Assembly (NCBI RefSeq): GCF_000402035.1
Contig: NC_021287.1
Location: forward strand, 992,001 to 1,056,000
Direction of reading: 5' to 3'
DNA from: Caballeronia insecticola
Lineage (GTDB): Bacteria; Pseudomonadota; Gammaproteobacteria; Burkholderiales; Burkholderiaceae
DNA: 64,000 nt
Part shown: one piece after another, positions 48,275-58,000 of the stretch
Position numbering within the stretch: position 1 is the first letter of the stretch
Layout of the letters: every line of letters starts with the position of its first letter
The notes under the pieces: generated by a model
Told to the model about the DNA's origin: nothing
Database searches by the model: none
The model's input: only the letters and a program-made list of their open reading frames with translations
Program-made: the position numbers and the translations under genes

Positions 48275-48682
48275 GGCGCCTCCTGTAGGGTGCATGCCGT
48301 TGTCTCGGCCGGGCGGATAATTTTCCGTGGGCCCTGCAGTTCGACAGAGCCTGCCCGCAGAGCGACCCTCGTTCATTCTGGCATGCGCTGCGCTCTCTGA
48401 TCCGTTTGCGACGGAAAAAGCAGGCCATACCGATCCGCGCCGCGGATTTGGCCGATATTTGAGTCAAATTGGGGGCGTGTAGCCCTGGTTTTGGGGGCTC
48501 GCCCAAGTAGCTGCGCTCGGCGCATAACTTGTGCCTCGCCTTCGAGACAGGAACGCGGTGTAACCGAGGGACGATCGCGGTAGGCGTCGCGACAGAGCAC
48601 CGTGGATACCTCAGGTACGACAGGACTCTGGGCTCTCGCTCGCGCAATCGCGGTGAAATCTGGCCGACGCTTTTTCGCGTGG
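48275..48682. other. Intergenic region between the histidine kinase and the island
   Basis: About 400 bp of mixed composition. Only short overlapping frames occur, none with recognisable features. It presumably contains the kinase promoter. Confidence 0.4.
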
Positions 48683-48739
48683 ATGGTGCCGGGGACCGGA
48701 CTCGAACCGGCAGGCCGTTAGGCGGCGGATTTTAAGTCC
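48683..48739. repeat. Left att copy: exact 57-bp repeat of the tRNA-Leu 3' part
   Basis: These 57 bp are identical to 50466-50522, which cover the 3' part of tRNA-Leu(UAA) from just outside CCA through the anticodon stem. Past the repeat the sequence diverges, so no full tRNA exists here. A truncated tRNA copy on the far side of foreign DNA is the classic attR/attL signature of tRNA-targeted integration. Confidence 0.9.
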
Positions 48740-49149
48740 TAAACCCCTCGATATGCGAGCAGCTACGAAGCAAGGTTCCTACGAGAATATAATTTCGCGG
48801 GCGGCCAGATACTGTATATAAAAACGTGAACAATAATAGATAGTTAGAAAAATGCACATATGTCGCTTTGCGCCATAATCCAAAGGAGCAAGGCAAAGAG
48901 TGTCAGGGAAACCGGCATGTTAGGTCCTAAGAACGCAGGCTTATCATGGGAAATTGCAAGTTTGATGGCGGCTCGGTTGCTCATTTCCAGCGCATTACCT
49001 ACGACCAGCATGCCTACAAGGCAACCATCACGCTTCATGGCTCTTGCGAATCGAAGCGAATCGGCATTCATTCCTTGAGCGAAACGAGATCGGGAGGGTT
49101 ATCAGACCAACAAATAGTAGAGCTGATACAACGCTAATCCGTGAGTAAT
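48740..49149. other. Island left part, no intact gene
   Basis: About 410 bp inside the island. It is AT-rich at 48780-48840. Two overlapping minus-strand frames (48844-49071 and 49028-49261) each contain one hydrophobic segment and may be remnants of a frameshifted small membrane protein. No family is recognised. Confidence 0.4.
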
Positions 49150-49395
49150 TTAATTGGTTCTCCAAGCACGTTTCCTGCCGACTGCAGCAACAGCGTCTGC
49201 TGATTTCTCGGTCACGAGATGGCTGGATCGCTTCGTCGAACGATCGATAGATGCCAACCACTTCGCCGACTTGAAGAAATCAACGCCAGCGTCGAACCTC
49301 TCCGAAGCAGCCGAGTGACGCAAGTCATGGAAGTGCGTCGCGGGACATCGCGGCGACGCGCGCGGCCTCGACGTGGTTCCATTAAGGGAATCACG
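49150..49395 (-). pseudogene. Tyrosine recombinase (integrase) C-terminal remnant
   Basis: The minus-strand frame reads THFHDLRHSAASERFDAGVD, then STKRSSHLVTEKSADAVAAV and ends at TAA (49150-49152). HxLRH with HSAAS is the conserved box II of phage integrases, and TKRxSHLxTxKxADAV matches the region around the catalytic tyrosine. Here the usual Tyr is Ser and the LGH box is lost, and an in-frame stop lies just upstream (near 49398). It is therefore a non-functional fragment. It fits the att repeats on either side. Confidence 0.75.
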
Positions 49396-49682
49396 TTACT
49401 GCTTGCCCACTGGCGCTGCTGCTGTTGAGTTGCGCAACGGGTAGAGTCGTCGACGAGATGCCGTCGGTAACGAGCCGAGGTGAAGCGCAAGACGCGCCTC
49501 GCCGACACGGCATGCGTATAGACGAAGGCGACCTATGTGAGCTCGGCAGACGTGTTCAGCATGAGCCCGCGAAAGCGATACCTATGCACAACCCGGCGGA
49601 AGCTGCGCAGTGCGGATGGAAGCCGGTAATCAAATGAAAATCCCGCTGCGTTGGTGGTTTTGAGAGCGGTCTGCGCGCGCCG

Positions 49683-50267
49683 TCAGCGATCGCGATGAGT
49701 TAGTTGGAGATCGGGGTTCGGTTCGCGATCCACTGAGATCCACTCTCCGTTGTCGAAGTACACCCAGCGGCCACCATGCGACGAGAAGAAGCGATTATCT
49801 AGCGTTGCTTCCTTCACTATAATCTTTTGCTCTCCACCGACGACAACCGAATTGGACGGGACGTCTTTATAGACGACCGCATTCGCGCCGATTCGAACAT
49901 TGTCACCGACGACCACATTTCCGACGATCTTTGCGCCGGCGCCGATATAGACGTTGTCGCCGATGGTCGGCGCGCCCGCGCCGGCCGAATCAGGCAGCGT
50001 GATTGAGCCGATTGTTACCTGCTGGAAGATCACGCAGTTGCGTCCGACTTTGGCGTCGCCGGACACAAAAACGCTCTTCATGCCATGCGGGAAACATGGC
50101 TCGCTTGCAAAGGCGGAATTCCACGCTACAGAGCTATTGTTCTCATACTGATAGATCTGATATACGAGTTTTGCCAGTTTTGCGACAATGCCGCCGTTGC
50201 TGCGATAGCAAATGGTCTTCAACTTCCAGATCGATCCAAAAGGCGCTGTGAGTAGTCTGCCGATCAT
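49683..50267 (-). CDS. Hexapeptide-repeat acyltransferase (serine-acetyltransferase-like)
   Basis: A 194-residue left-handed beta-helix enzyme. Hexapeptide repeats run from GDAKVGRNCVIFQQVTIGS through PTIGDNVYIGAGAKIVGNVV to GDNVRIGANAVVYKDVPSNS. An N-terminal helical part precedes them. The usual catalytic-His position of CysE-type enzymes (YHGVTLGG) reads FQQVTIGS, as in some polysaccharide O-acetyltransferases, so a cell-surface sugar acceptor is more likely than serine. It is the only intact gene in the tRNA-Leu island. Confidence 0.82.
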   Translation of the reverse strand: MIGRLLTAPFGSIWKLKTICYRSNGGIVAKLAKLVYQIYQYENNSSVAWNSAFASEPCFPHGMKSVFVSGDAKVGRNCVIFQQVTIGSITLPDSAGAGAPTIGDNVYIGAGAKIVGNVVVGDNVRIGANAVVYKDVPSNSVVVGGEQKIIVKEATLDNRFFSSHGGRWVYFDNGEWISVDREPNPDLQLTHRDR

Positions 50268-50465
50268 CTTCTAGTGTCCTTCGGAGCTTCGGGTCGTATT
50301 TAATTTAGGAAAGAATGACGTCCGTTTAGCGACGACTAACATCGCATCGACCTGCAGAAGAAGCTCTGCCCAGTTGCGCGATCCGTTGTGCCCGATTCGG
50401 CAAGAAAATGCACGTCTCGATTCTCAGCTCACTGTCGCTTGATCGTTGGAAGCCACGCCCAATCT

Positions 50466-50522
50466 ATGGTGCCGGGGACCGGACTCGAACCGGCAGGCCG
50501 TTAGGCGGCGGATTTTAAGTCC
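50466..50522. repeat. Right att copy inside intact tRNA-Leu
   Basis: The second copy of the 57-bp repeat, covering the tRNA 3' half. The integration left the tRNA complete, as is usual for tRNA-targeting recombinases. Confidence 0.9.
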
Positions 50523-50551
50523 GCTATGTTTACCAATTTCATCACCCCGGC
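50467..50551 (-). tRNA. tRNA-Leu (anticodon UAA)
   Basis: The minus-strand sequence starts GCCGGGGTGATGAAATTGGT, carries anticodon-stem/loop GCGGACTTAAAATCCGC with anticodon TAA, a long variable arm (CGCCTAACGGC), T-arm CCGGTTCGAGTCCGG and ends CCCCGGCA plus encoded CCA. Acceptor bases GCCGGGG and CCCCGGC pair fully. The 85-nt length and long variable arm are those of leucine tRNAs. It is the integration target of the neighbouring island. Confidence 0.95.
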
Positions 50552-50671
50552 AGGGCGGACGCGATTCTACCATTGCGCCACCACGCACCAAAACGCCGTC
50601 CGTTCGACAAGCCCACGACCCTCCCGCATAATCGGCGGCACCTTGTCAGCCGTCCACGCCCGGGCACCGCG

Positions 50672-51124
50672 ATGCGCATCGGTCTCATCTCCGACACTCA
50701 CAATCTCGTGCGTCCCGAAGCGCTCGACGCGTTGCACGGCTGCGCGCATATCGTTCACGCGGGCGATATCTGCAAGCGCGACGTCCTCGATCAGCTCGCG
50801 CCCCTCGCGCCGCTCACCGTCGTGCGCGGCAACAACGATGTCGATGAAGGCGTCGCATCGTTGCCGGAGCACGCGCGCATCGAACTCAACGGCGCGACGC
50901 TTTACGTCGTGCACGATATCGCCGATGTGCCGCGCGGGCTCGACGGCATCGATATCGTCGTGACCGGCCATTCGCACAAGCCGCTCATCGAGCGCCGCGG
51001 CGGCGTGTTGTTCGTGAATCCGGGCAGCGCGGGGCCGCGCCGCTTCAAACTGCCGATCACGCTCGCCTTGCTCGATATCGACGCAGGCCGCATCGACGCG
51101 CGCATCGTCACGCTCACGCCATAA
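50672..51124 (+). CDS. YfcE/MJ0936-family metallophosphodiesterase
   Basis: A 150-residue small calcineurin-fold phosphodiesterase. The motifs are SDTHN (7-11), HAGDIC (near 33), RGNND (near 51) and TGHSHKP (near 100), with NPGSAGPRRF near 119 typical of YfcE. The family hydrolyses small phosphodiesters in the cytosol. The ATG at 50672 begins the standard MRIGLISDTH; an in-frame start further upstream would overlap no good ribosome site. It lies just outside the tRNA. Confidence 0.9.
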   Translation: MRIGLISDTHNLVRPEALDALHGCAHIVHAGDICKRDVLDQLAPLAPLTVVRGNNDVDEGVASLPEHARIELNGATLYVVHDIADVPRGLDGIDIVVTGHSHKPLIERRGGVLFVNPGSAGPRRFKLPITLALLDIDAGRIDARIVTLTP

Positions 51125-51150
51125 AAAAGCCGGCGCTCACGCACCGGCCT
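51123..51150. terminator. Terminator between YfcE-like and ProP-like genes
   Basis: GCCGG (51129-51133) and CCGGC (51144-51148) with a 10-nt loop, flanked by an A-run on the left and CTTT on the right. On the minus strand it is followed by six T residues and suits the transporter gene; on the plus strand it is weaker. Confidence 0.7.
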
Positions 51151-51173
51151 TTCGCCTTCAAACCACCGAACGC

Positions 51174-52649
51174 TTACGCGCGCACGGTGCCTTCCGGGAA
51201 CGTATCGTCCATTTCGGCGGCTTCGCGATGGCCGCGCAGAATCGCGTGCGCTTCCGACTTCGACGCCACGGCCGGCGGCGAGCCCTTCAGCGGCTTCTTG
51301 GCCGTCTCGTGCAGCGCGAGCACCGACACGATGCCGATGAGCGACGCGCCCATCAGATAGTACGCGGGCATCATCAGATTGCCGGTACGGTCGACGAGCC
51401 ATGCCGTCACGAGCGGCGTCGTGCCGCCGAACAGCGACACCGACACGTTGAAGCCGATCGCGAGCGCTCCGTAGCGGATCTTGGTCGGGAACAGCGCGGG
51501 CAGCGACGACGGCATCACGCCCGTGAACGTCGACAGCAGCGCGCCGAGGATCATCATGCCCGCGAAAATCGACGGAATCGTGCCCATGCGGATCAGCGAG
51601 AGCGCCGGAATCGACAGCACCAGCAGGCCGACGCAGCCCGCGAGCATCACCGGCTTGCGGCCGATCGTGTCCGACAGACGGCCTGCGAACAGCGTGAGCG
51701 GCATCATCAGCACCATCACGACGAGCACGATGAACAGGCCGTGCGTCTCGTTGAACTTGAGCGTCGCCGACAGATAACTCGGCAGATACGACAGCGCCAT
51801 GTAGTCGGTCACGTTGAAGATCAGCACGAGACCGACGCATTGCAACAGCGGCTTCCATTGCTGGATGAGCGTCTCGCGGAACTGCTCCTTGGTCGTCTCG
51901 TGCGACACCGCTTCGGCCTTCTCGGCTTCGCGCTGGAACGCCGGCGTTTCTTCGAGCTTCATCCGGATATAGAGACCGATCAAACCGAGCGGGCCCGCGA
52001 TCATGAACGGAATGCGCCAGCCCCAGGACAGCAGCGCGTTTTCCGACATCACCGCCGTCAGCACCGCGACCACGCCCGCGCCGAGCACGTAGCCGACGAG
52101 CGTGCCGAGTTCCAGAAAGCTCGACATGAAGCCGCGCTTCTTGTCCGGCGAAAATTCGGCGATGAAGGTCGCCGCGCCGCCGTATTCGCCGCCGGTCGAA
52201 AAGCCTTGCACCAGGCGCGCGACGAGCAGCAGGACCGGCGCCATCACGCCAATGCTGTCGTAGCTCGGGATCAGGCCGATACAGAAGGTGCCGACGGCCA
52301 TCATGATCATCGTCATCGCGAGCACGCGCTTGCGGCCGATGCGGTCGCCGAGCGGGCCGAACACCATGCCGCCGATCGGGCGCACGAGGAACGCGGCCGC
52401 GAACGTGCCGAAGGTCGCCAGCAACTGCGCGGCCGGGCTGCTCGACGGGAAGAACACCTTGCCGAGCGTGACGGCGATGTAGCTGTAGACGCCGAAGTCG
52501 AACCATTCCATCGCGTTACCGATGGCCATGGCGCCGACAGCGCGCTTGAGCAGGGATTGATCGACGATGGTGATGTCGTCGAGCGTGAGATCGGACTTCT
52601 GACTGGATGTATCGCGTTTGCGCCAAAGGCCCTCGTGAAGGGTGGACAT
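51174..52649 (-). CDS. proP: MFS transporter, ProP-like (MHS family)
   Basis: A 491-residue 12-helix symporter. Hallmarks of the metabolite-H+ symporter group are AIGNAMEWFDFGVYSYIAVT, LVRPIGGMVFGPLGDRIGRK (loop 2-3) and LVQGFSTGGEYGGAATFIAE. ProP imports proline, betaine and related osmolytes; related members carry dicarboxylates, so substrate is not certain. The ATG at 52649 is preferred over one 120 bp upstream. It stands alone with a long upstream gap. Confidence 0.87.
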   Translation of the reverse strand: MSTLHEGLWRKRDTSSQKSDLTLDDITIVDQSLLKRAVGAMAIGNAMEWFDFGVYSYIAVTLGKVFFPSSSPAAQLLATFGTFAAAFLVRPIGGMVFGPLGDRIGRKRVLAMTMIMMAVGTFCIGLIPSYDSIGVMAPVLLLVARLVQGFSTGGEYGGAATFIAEFSPDKKRGFMSSFLELGTLVGYVLGAGVVAVLTAVMSENALLSWGWRIPFMIAGPLGLIGLYIRMKLEETPAFQREAEKAEAVSHETTKEQFRETLIQQWKPLLQCVGLVLIFNVTDYMALSYLPSYLSATLKFNETHGLFIVLVVMVLMMPLTLFAGRLSDTIGRKPVMLAGCVGLLVLSIPALSLIRMGTIPSIFAGMMILGALLSTFTGVMPSSLPALFPTKIRYGALAIGFNVSVSLFGGTTPLVTAWLVDRTGNLMMPAYYLMGASLIGIVSVLALHETAKKPLKGSPPAVASKSEAHAILRGHREAAEMDDTFPEGTVRA

Positions 52650-53351
52650 AGTTCGAAAAGCTCCGTATTCGATCCCGAAAACTCCACTCGATATGAGCTT
52701 CGGGCGCGCCGTCGAAAGACCGCGCGTATTGCCGGGACAGTGCAGTTTCGCGACGGCGCCGCGATGCATCGGTTAGCGGGTTGCGAATGAAACGCAAAAA
52801 GCTCCGCGCAGCATCCGGAATGAAGCGGATGCTGAAGACTCGATAGCAAATACGGTGCCGGTGCTTCGCGGTGGGTCGCGAAAATGCACTCGGATGAAAC
52901 ACACGAATTTGACGTGCGGACGGCGAACTCAGTGAGTTGCCGCGGGTGGGCCGCGACGTCGGCGAAAAAACAACCTGAGACGAAAAAGGCCGGCGTGAGT
53001 CTGGTAGAACCAGCTAGGAAACCGACGCGCCTCTTTGTATGAAAACTGTCACTACCACGCCGCGGCCGAATGATGCTGTGCCGGACTCAAGCGTGTGAAT
53101 GATGGTGAATTGCTGTTGATAACGAGAAGATGATAACACGATGCCAGACGATCTGCAAACCGGCCGGTTCGGACGGGCTTGGACGTCAAGCTCGATCCCT
53201 TGCTGGGTATAGGATTGCGCTGAATGAATTCTTATTCGTCTGATGGTCTAAATCGGCCATTTTCGAAGGCTTCGCCGACCTTGAGGCAACAAAAAACCGG
53301 CCGCATGGGCCGGTTCTTGCAGGACGTTTTTGCAACGCGTCAGGCGCAGGT
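52650..53351. other. Long intergenic region upstream of the ProP-like gene
   Basis: About 700 bp. It should hold the transporter promoter and ends with the yggX terminator. No open frame with coding character or RNA gene was seen. Confidence 0.45.
53290..53314 (-). terminator. Intrinsic terminator of argA-yggX
   Basis: ACCGGCC (53296-53302) and GGCCGGT (53308-53314) form a 7-bp stem with a 5-nt loop. On the minus strand a T-run follows, 38 bp past the yggX stop. Confidence 0.88.
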
Positions 53352-53624
53352 TTAGCTCTGCGGCGGCACGTAGCCCGTGGCGGTATCGGCGCCTTCACCG
53401 AAGAAATACTTCTCGGTCTGCTTCAACAGATACTGACGCGCGCGCGGATCGGCCATGTTCAGCCGATTTTCGTTGATGAGCATCGTCTGCTGCTTGAGCC
53501 AGCCCTGCCAGGCTTCCTTCGAGATCGTCTCGTAAATGCGCTTGCCGAGTTCGCCCGGCAGCGGCGGAAAATCCAGTCCTTCGGCTTCCTTGCCGAGCTT
53601 CGCGCATTGAACCATTCGGGCCAT
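53352..53624 (-). CDS. yggX: Probable Fe(II)-trafficking protein YggX
   Basis: A 90-residue protein with the family start [20 protein letters not shown] (Cys7 conserved), the [20 protein letters not shown] core and the [18 protein letters not shown] end. YggX protects iron-sulfur clusters and labile iron from oxidants. It follows argA by 70 bp on the minus strand, probably in one transcript ended by the terminator at 53290-53314. Confidence 0.94.
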   Translation of the reverse strand: MARMVQCAKLGKEAEGLDFPPLPGELGKRIYETISKEAWQGWLKQQTMLINENRLNMADPRARQYLLKQTEKYFFGEGADTATGYVPPQS

Positions 53625-53694
53625 CGTGAGTTTCTCCTGTATGGGGGTAGCGGGGCGCGCGCGTCTTAAAACGGTCGCGCGCCCGGAATAGGGT

Positions 53695-55077
53695 TCAAAG
53701 CTGTTTCATCAGCACGAGCGATTTGCGCTGCCAGTTATACAGGCGTCGGCGATCTTCGGGCAGGTCGTCCACGGTGACCTTCACGAAGCCGCGCTTTAGG
53801 AACCAGTGCTCGGTGCGCGTCGTCAGCACGAAGATGCGCGTGAGTCCGCGTGCGCGCGCGCGTTGTTCGATGCGTTTGAGCAGACGCTCGCCGTCGCCGG
53901 AACCTTGTGCTTCGGGCGCGACCGTCAGGCACGCCATTTCGCCGATGCGCTCCTGCGTATACGGATACAGCGCCGCGCAGCCGAACAGCACGCCATCGTG
54001 CTCGATGACCGAAAAGTGATCGATATCGCGTTCGATCTGATGCCGCCCGCGCCGCACGAGCGTGCCGTCGGATTCGAGCGGCTCGATCAGCGTGAGAATG
54101 CCGCCGACGTCGTCCGGCGTGGCTTCGCGCAGGCTTTCGAGGTTCTCGTACGAGATCATCGTGCCGACGCCGTCGTGCAGGAACAGTTCGAGCAGCACGC
54201 TGCCGTCGAGCCGGTAAGGGATGATGTGACCGCGCGCCACGCCGCCACGGCACGCGCGCACCGTGTGCTTCAGATAGAACGCGGTGTCGCCCTGCAGTTC
54301 GCCGCTTTCCTGAAGGCGATAGGCGTCATCGAGCGACAGTTCCCGGATGAGCTCGTTTTCCGAATCCACCAGGCCGGGAATTTCCGTCACGAAAATGATC
54401 TTGTCCGCGCGCAGGGCGATGGCCGCGGCGGACGCGACATCTTCCATCGACAGATTGAACGCCTCGCCGGTCGGCGAAAAGCCGAGCGACGACAGCAGCA
54501 CGAGCTTGTTCGATGCGAGCGACTGGCGGATGGAATCGCCGTCGATCTTGCGCACGACGCCCGTGTGCTGGAAATCGACGCCGTCGAGAATGCCGACCGG
54601 CCGCGCCGTCACGAAATTGCCCGACACGACGCTGATGTGCGCGTGCGCCATCGGCGTGTTCGGCAAACCCTGGCTGATCGCGGCTTCGATATCGAGGCGC
54701 ACTTCGCCGGCGGCTTCCTTCGCGGATTCGAGCGCGCGCGCATCCGTGATGCGCAGCCCATGCGAAAACGACGATTCGACACCGTGCAGGCTCAGTTGCT
54801 CATCGAGCTGCGGACGCGAGCCGTGCACGAGCACGACGTGAATGCCCATGGCGTGCAACAGGCCGACGTCCTGCACGAGCGCGTTCAGGCGTCCTTCCTG
54901 AACGAGTTCCCCGCCGAACGCAACGACGAACGTCTTGTTTCGGAACGCGTGGATATAGGGCGCGACGGAACGCATCCAGTCGACGAACTGGGCGTGGGGA
55001 TTCGGCGCTTCGGGCTCGGCGGGAGCCGGTTGCGACGCCGCCTGCGAGGCGATCGTGAGGTCGGTTTGGGAATTCAT
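53695..55077 (-). CDS. argA: N-acetylglutamate synthase ArgA
   Basis: A 460-residue two-domain enzyme. The amino-acid-kinase-like domain (about 40-290) includes [20 protein letters not shown] and [15 protein letters not shown]. The GNAT acetyltransferase domain (about 310-445) includes [20 protein letters not shown] and ends [18 protein letters not shown]. It makes N-acetylglutamate from acetyl-CoA and glutamate as the first step of arginine synthesis. It is divergent from hrpA with only 22 bp between starts, so their promoters overlap the genes. Confidence 0.95.
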   Translation of the reverse strand: MNSQTDLTIASQAASQPAPAEPEAPNPHAQFVDWMRSVAPYIHAFRNKTFVVAFGGELVQEGRLNALVQDVGLLHAMGIHVVLVHGSRPQLDEQLSLHGVESSFSHGLRITDARALESAKEAAGEVRLDIEAAISQGLPNTPMAHAHISVVSGNFVTARPVGILDGVDFQHTGVVRKIDGDSIRQSLASNKLVLLSSLGFSPTGEAFNLSMEDVASAAAIALRADKIIFVTEIPGLVDSENELIRELSLDDAYRLQESGELQGDTAFYLKHTVRACRGGVARGHIIPYRLDGSVLLELFLHDGVGTMISYENLESLREATPDDVGGILTLIEPLESDGTLVRRGRHQIERDIDHFSVIEHDGVLFGCAALYPYTQERIGEMACLTVAPEAQGSGDGERLLKRIEQRARARGLTRIFVLTTRTEHWFLKRGFVKVTVDDLPEDRRRLYNWQRKSLVLMKQL

Positions 55078-55099
55078 CCCGGGATTATAATGCGACGCT

Positions 55100-58000
55100 A
55101 TGCCGAATGTTTCTCGTCCCTCGCGTCCCGATCAGGCGGGCAAGTCCAAGTCCGCTGATAAATCCCTCGATCCTCAGGAGCAGTTGCGACAACTGCGTGA
55201 AAATCTGCTGCGCGAAGCGCGGGAGGGGACGAGTGCGTCCGGCGATTCGGCCGCGTTGAGCAAAAAGGAACTCGCCGCGCGGCGGTTTTCGGGCGCGGCG
55301 GGAGTGGTGAAGGATGCGGCTTCTGCGCAACAGAAGGGGCAGGTCGCGCCTCCAAAACCGGTGCCCTTGGCATCGACGACGGGATCTTCGCCAAAGACGC
55401 CCGCCGTGGTGCAGGCGAAAGCTGCGCCGACGCCGAAAACGGAGCACGCAACGATACGCGAGACGCGTCCCGAACCGAAACGATCCGCCGAGCCTCCAGC
55501 GAAGCGCGACGATGCGCGCCGTGAGCATTCGGATCGTCCGTTGCGTGATGCGAAACCCGCCGTTCGGCTGGAACGCGATACGCAGGCGAGCAAGCCTGGC
55601 GCGGGACTGGGACGATCTGAGCAAGCGAACAAGCCCGCCGCGCGACCGGAACGCGCTGAGCAAGCGGGCAAACCTGCTGCTCGGCCGGAACGTGCTGAGC
55701 AAGCGAGCAAACCTGCTGCTCGGCCGGAACGTGCTGAGCAAGCGGGCAAACCCGCTGCGCGACCGGAACGCGCTGAGCAAGCCGGCAAATCTGCCGCGCG
55801 GCCGGAACGCGCCGAGCACGCGAGCAAAGCCACCGCCCGGCCGGAACGTGCCGAGCACGCGAGCAAACCCGCCGCTCGGCCGGAACGCGCTGAGCAAGCG
55901 GGCAAACCTACCACTCGGCCGGAACGTTCTGAGCACGCAAGCAAGCCCGCCGCCCAGCCGGAGCGCGCCGAGCAAGCGAACAAACCTGCCGCCCAGCCGG
56001 AACGCGCTGAGCATGCAAGCAAAGCTAACGCCCGACCGGAACGTGCCGAGCACGTAAGCAAACCCGTCGCGCGGCCGGAACGCGCTGAGCAAGCGGGCAA
56101 ACCTACCACTCGGCCGGAACGTTCTGAGCATGCAAGCAAGCCCGCCGCCCAGCCGGAACGCGCTGAGCAAGCGAACAAACCTACCACTCGGCCCGAACGT
56201 GCTGAGCACGCAAGCAAAGCCATCGCCCGACCGGAACGCGCCGAGCACGTAAGCAAACCCGTCGCGCGACCGGAAGGCGCCGAACACGCGAGCAAGCCCC
56301 CCGTCGCCCGGCCGGAACGCGCTCAGCAAGCGAACAAACCCGTTGCCCGACCGGAACAACGCGTCGCGCAAGCAGACAGGCCCGCCGAGTCGCGCCAACA
56401 CGAAGCCCGCCGCACACCCGAAGCGCGCGACCAACGCGACCAACGCGACCAACGTCCGCCGCGTCCACCCCGCCCGCCGCGCAACGTCACGCCCAACCCC
56501 ATCCCGCCGATCACCTTCCCCGAGGCGCTGCCCGTCTCCGGCCGCCGCGAGGAAATCGCGCTCGCGATTCGCGAGAATCAGGTCGTGATCGTCAGCGGTG
56601 AAACCGGCTCGGGCAAGACCACGCAGTTGCCGAAAATCTGCCTCGCGCTCGGGCGCGGCCTCGGCGCGGGCGGCAGCGGTCTCATCGGGCACACGCAGCC
56701 GCGGCGGATCGCGGCGTCGGCGACGGGCCGGCGCATCGCGGAGGAACTGGGCACGCCGTTCGGCGAAGTGGTCGGCTACAAGGTGCGTTTCACGGACAAT
56801 CTCGCGCCGGGCGCGTCGGTGAAACTGATGACCGACGGCATTCTGCTCGCCGAAACGCAGACCGATCCGCTTCTCAAAGCCTACGACACGATCATCATCG
56901 ACGAGGCGCACGAGCGCAGCCTCAACATCGACTTTCTGCTCGGCTATCTGAAGGAAATCCTCTCGAAGCGCCCGGACCTGAAGCTGATCGTCACGTCCGC
57001 GACCATCGACGCCGAGCGCTTCGCGCGCCACTTCGGCCGCGAAGAAAAGCCCGCGCCCGTGATCGAAGTCAGCGGGCGGCTCTATCCGGTCGAAGTGCGC
57101 TACCGGCCCGTCGAGGAAGACAGCGTCGCGGTCAAATCCGCGCAAGGCACGCTGCCCAAACGTAACGAACGAAATGACCGCAAGGCCGACCGCGATCTGA
57201 TGGAAGCTATCGTCGATGCCGTCGACGAACTGTGCCGCGTCGGTCCCGGCGACGTGCTCGTCTTCCTGCCCGGCGAGCGCGAAATCCGCGACGCCGCCGA
57301 GGCGCTGCGCAAACACCATCCGCCGCATACGGAAATTCTGCCGCTCTTCGCGCGTCTTTCGGCGCAGGAGCAGGAGCGCGTGTTCAGGCCGTCGAACGCG
57401 CGGCGCATCGTGCTTGCCACGAACGTCGCGGAAACGTCGCTGACGGTGCCGGGCATTCGCTATGTGGTCGATACCGGCATGGCGCGCGTGAAGCGCTATT
57501 CGTATCGCAACAAGGTCGAGCAGTTGCAGATCGAATCGATCTCGCAGGCGGCGGCGAATCAGCGCGCGGGGCGCTGCGGGCGCGTCGCGGACGGCGTGTG
57601 CATCCGTCTCTACGACGAAGCGGATTTTCAGGCGCGCGTGCGCTTCACCGATCCGGAAATTCTGCGCTCGTCGCTGGCTGCGGTCATTTTGCGGATGAAG
57701 TCGCTGCATCTGACGGCCATCGAAACGTTCCCGTTCATCGAGCCGCCGCCGGGCCGCGCCATCGCGGACGGCTATCAGCTGCTGAACGAACTCGGCGCCG
57801 TCGACGACGACAACGCGCTCACGCCGCTCGGTCGCGAACTCGCGCGCCTGCCGCTCGATCCGCGCGTCGGGCGCATGATCCTCGCCGCGCGCGATCATCA
57901 TGCGCTCAAGGAAGTGCTGATCATCGCGTCGGCGTTGTCGGTGCAGGATCCGCGCGACCGGCCGGTCGAGGCGCAGGAGCAGGCGGATCAGGCGCATCGT

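Larger units (their letters stand above)
48683..50522. mobile_element. tRNA-Leu-integrated mini-island or scar (about 1.8 kb)
   Basis: The element is bounded by two identical 57-bp direct repeats from tRNA-Leu(UAA), one within the intact tRNA and one truncated. Inside are an AT-rich noncoding stretch near 48780-48840, a decayed tyrosine-recombinase C-terminus (49150-49395) and one intact acyltransferase gene (49683-50267). Composition is visibly less GC-rich than the flanks. The integrase fragment plus att duplication show past site-specific integration followed by decay, leaving one cargo gene. Confidence 0.85.

Noticed and set aside
48683..48739. Second tRNA-Leu gene
   Set aside because: Only the 3' part is present; the acceptor 5' strand and D-arm are missing, so it is an att copy and not a functional tRNA.
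55643..56347. CRISPR-like array
   Set aside because: The units are contiguous coding repeats of 39 bp without unique spacers, inside an open helicase frame.
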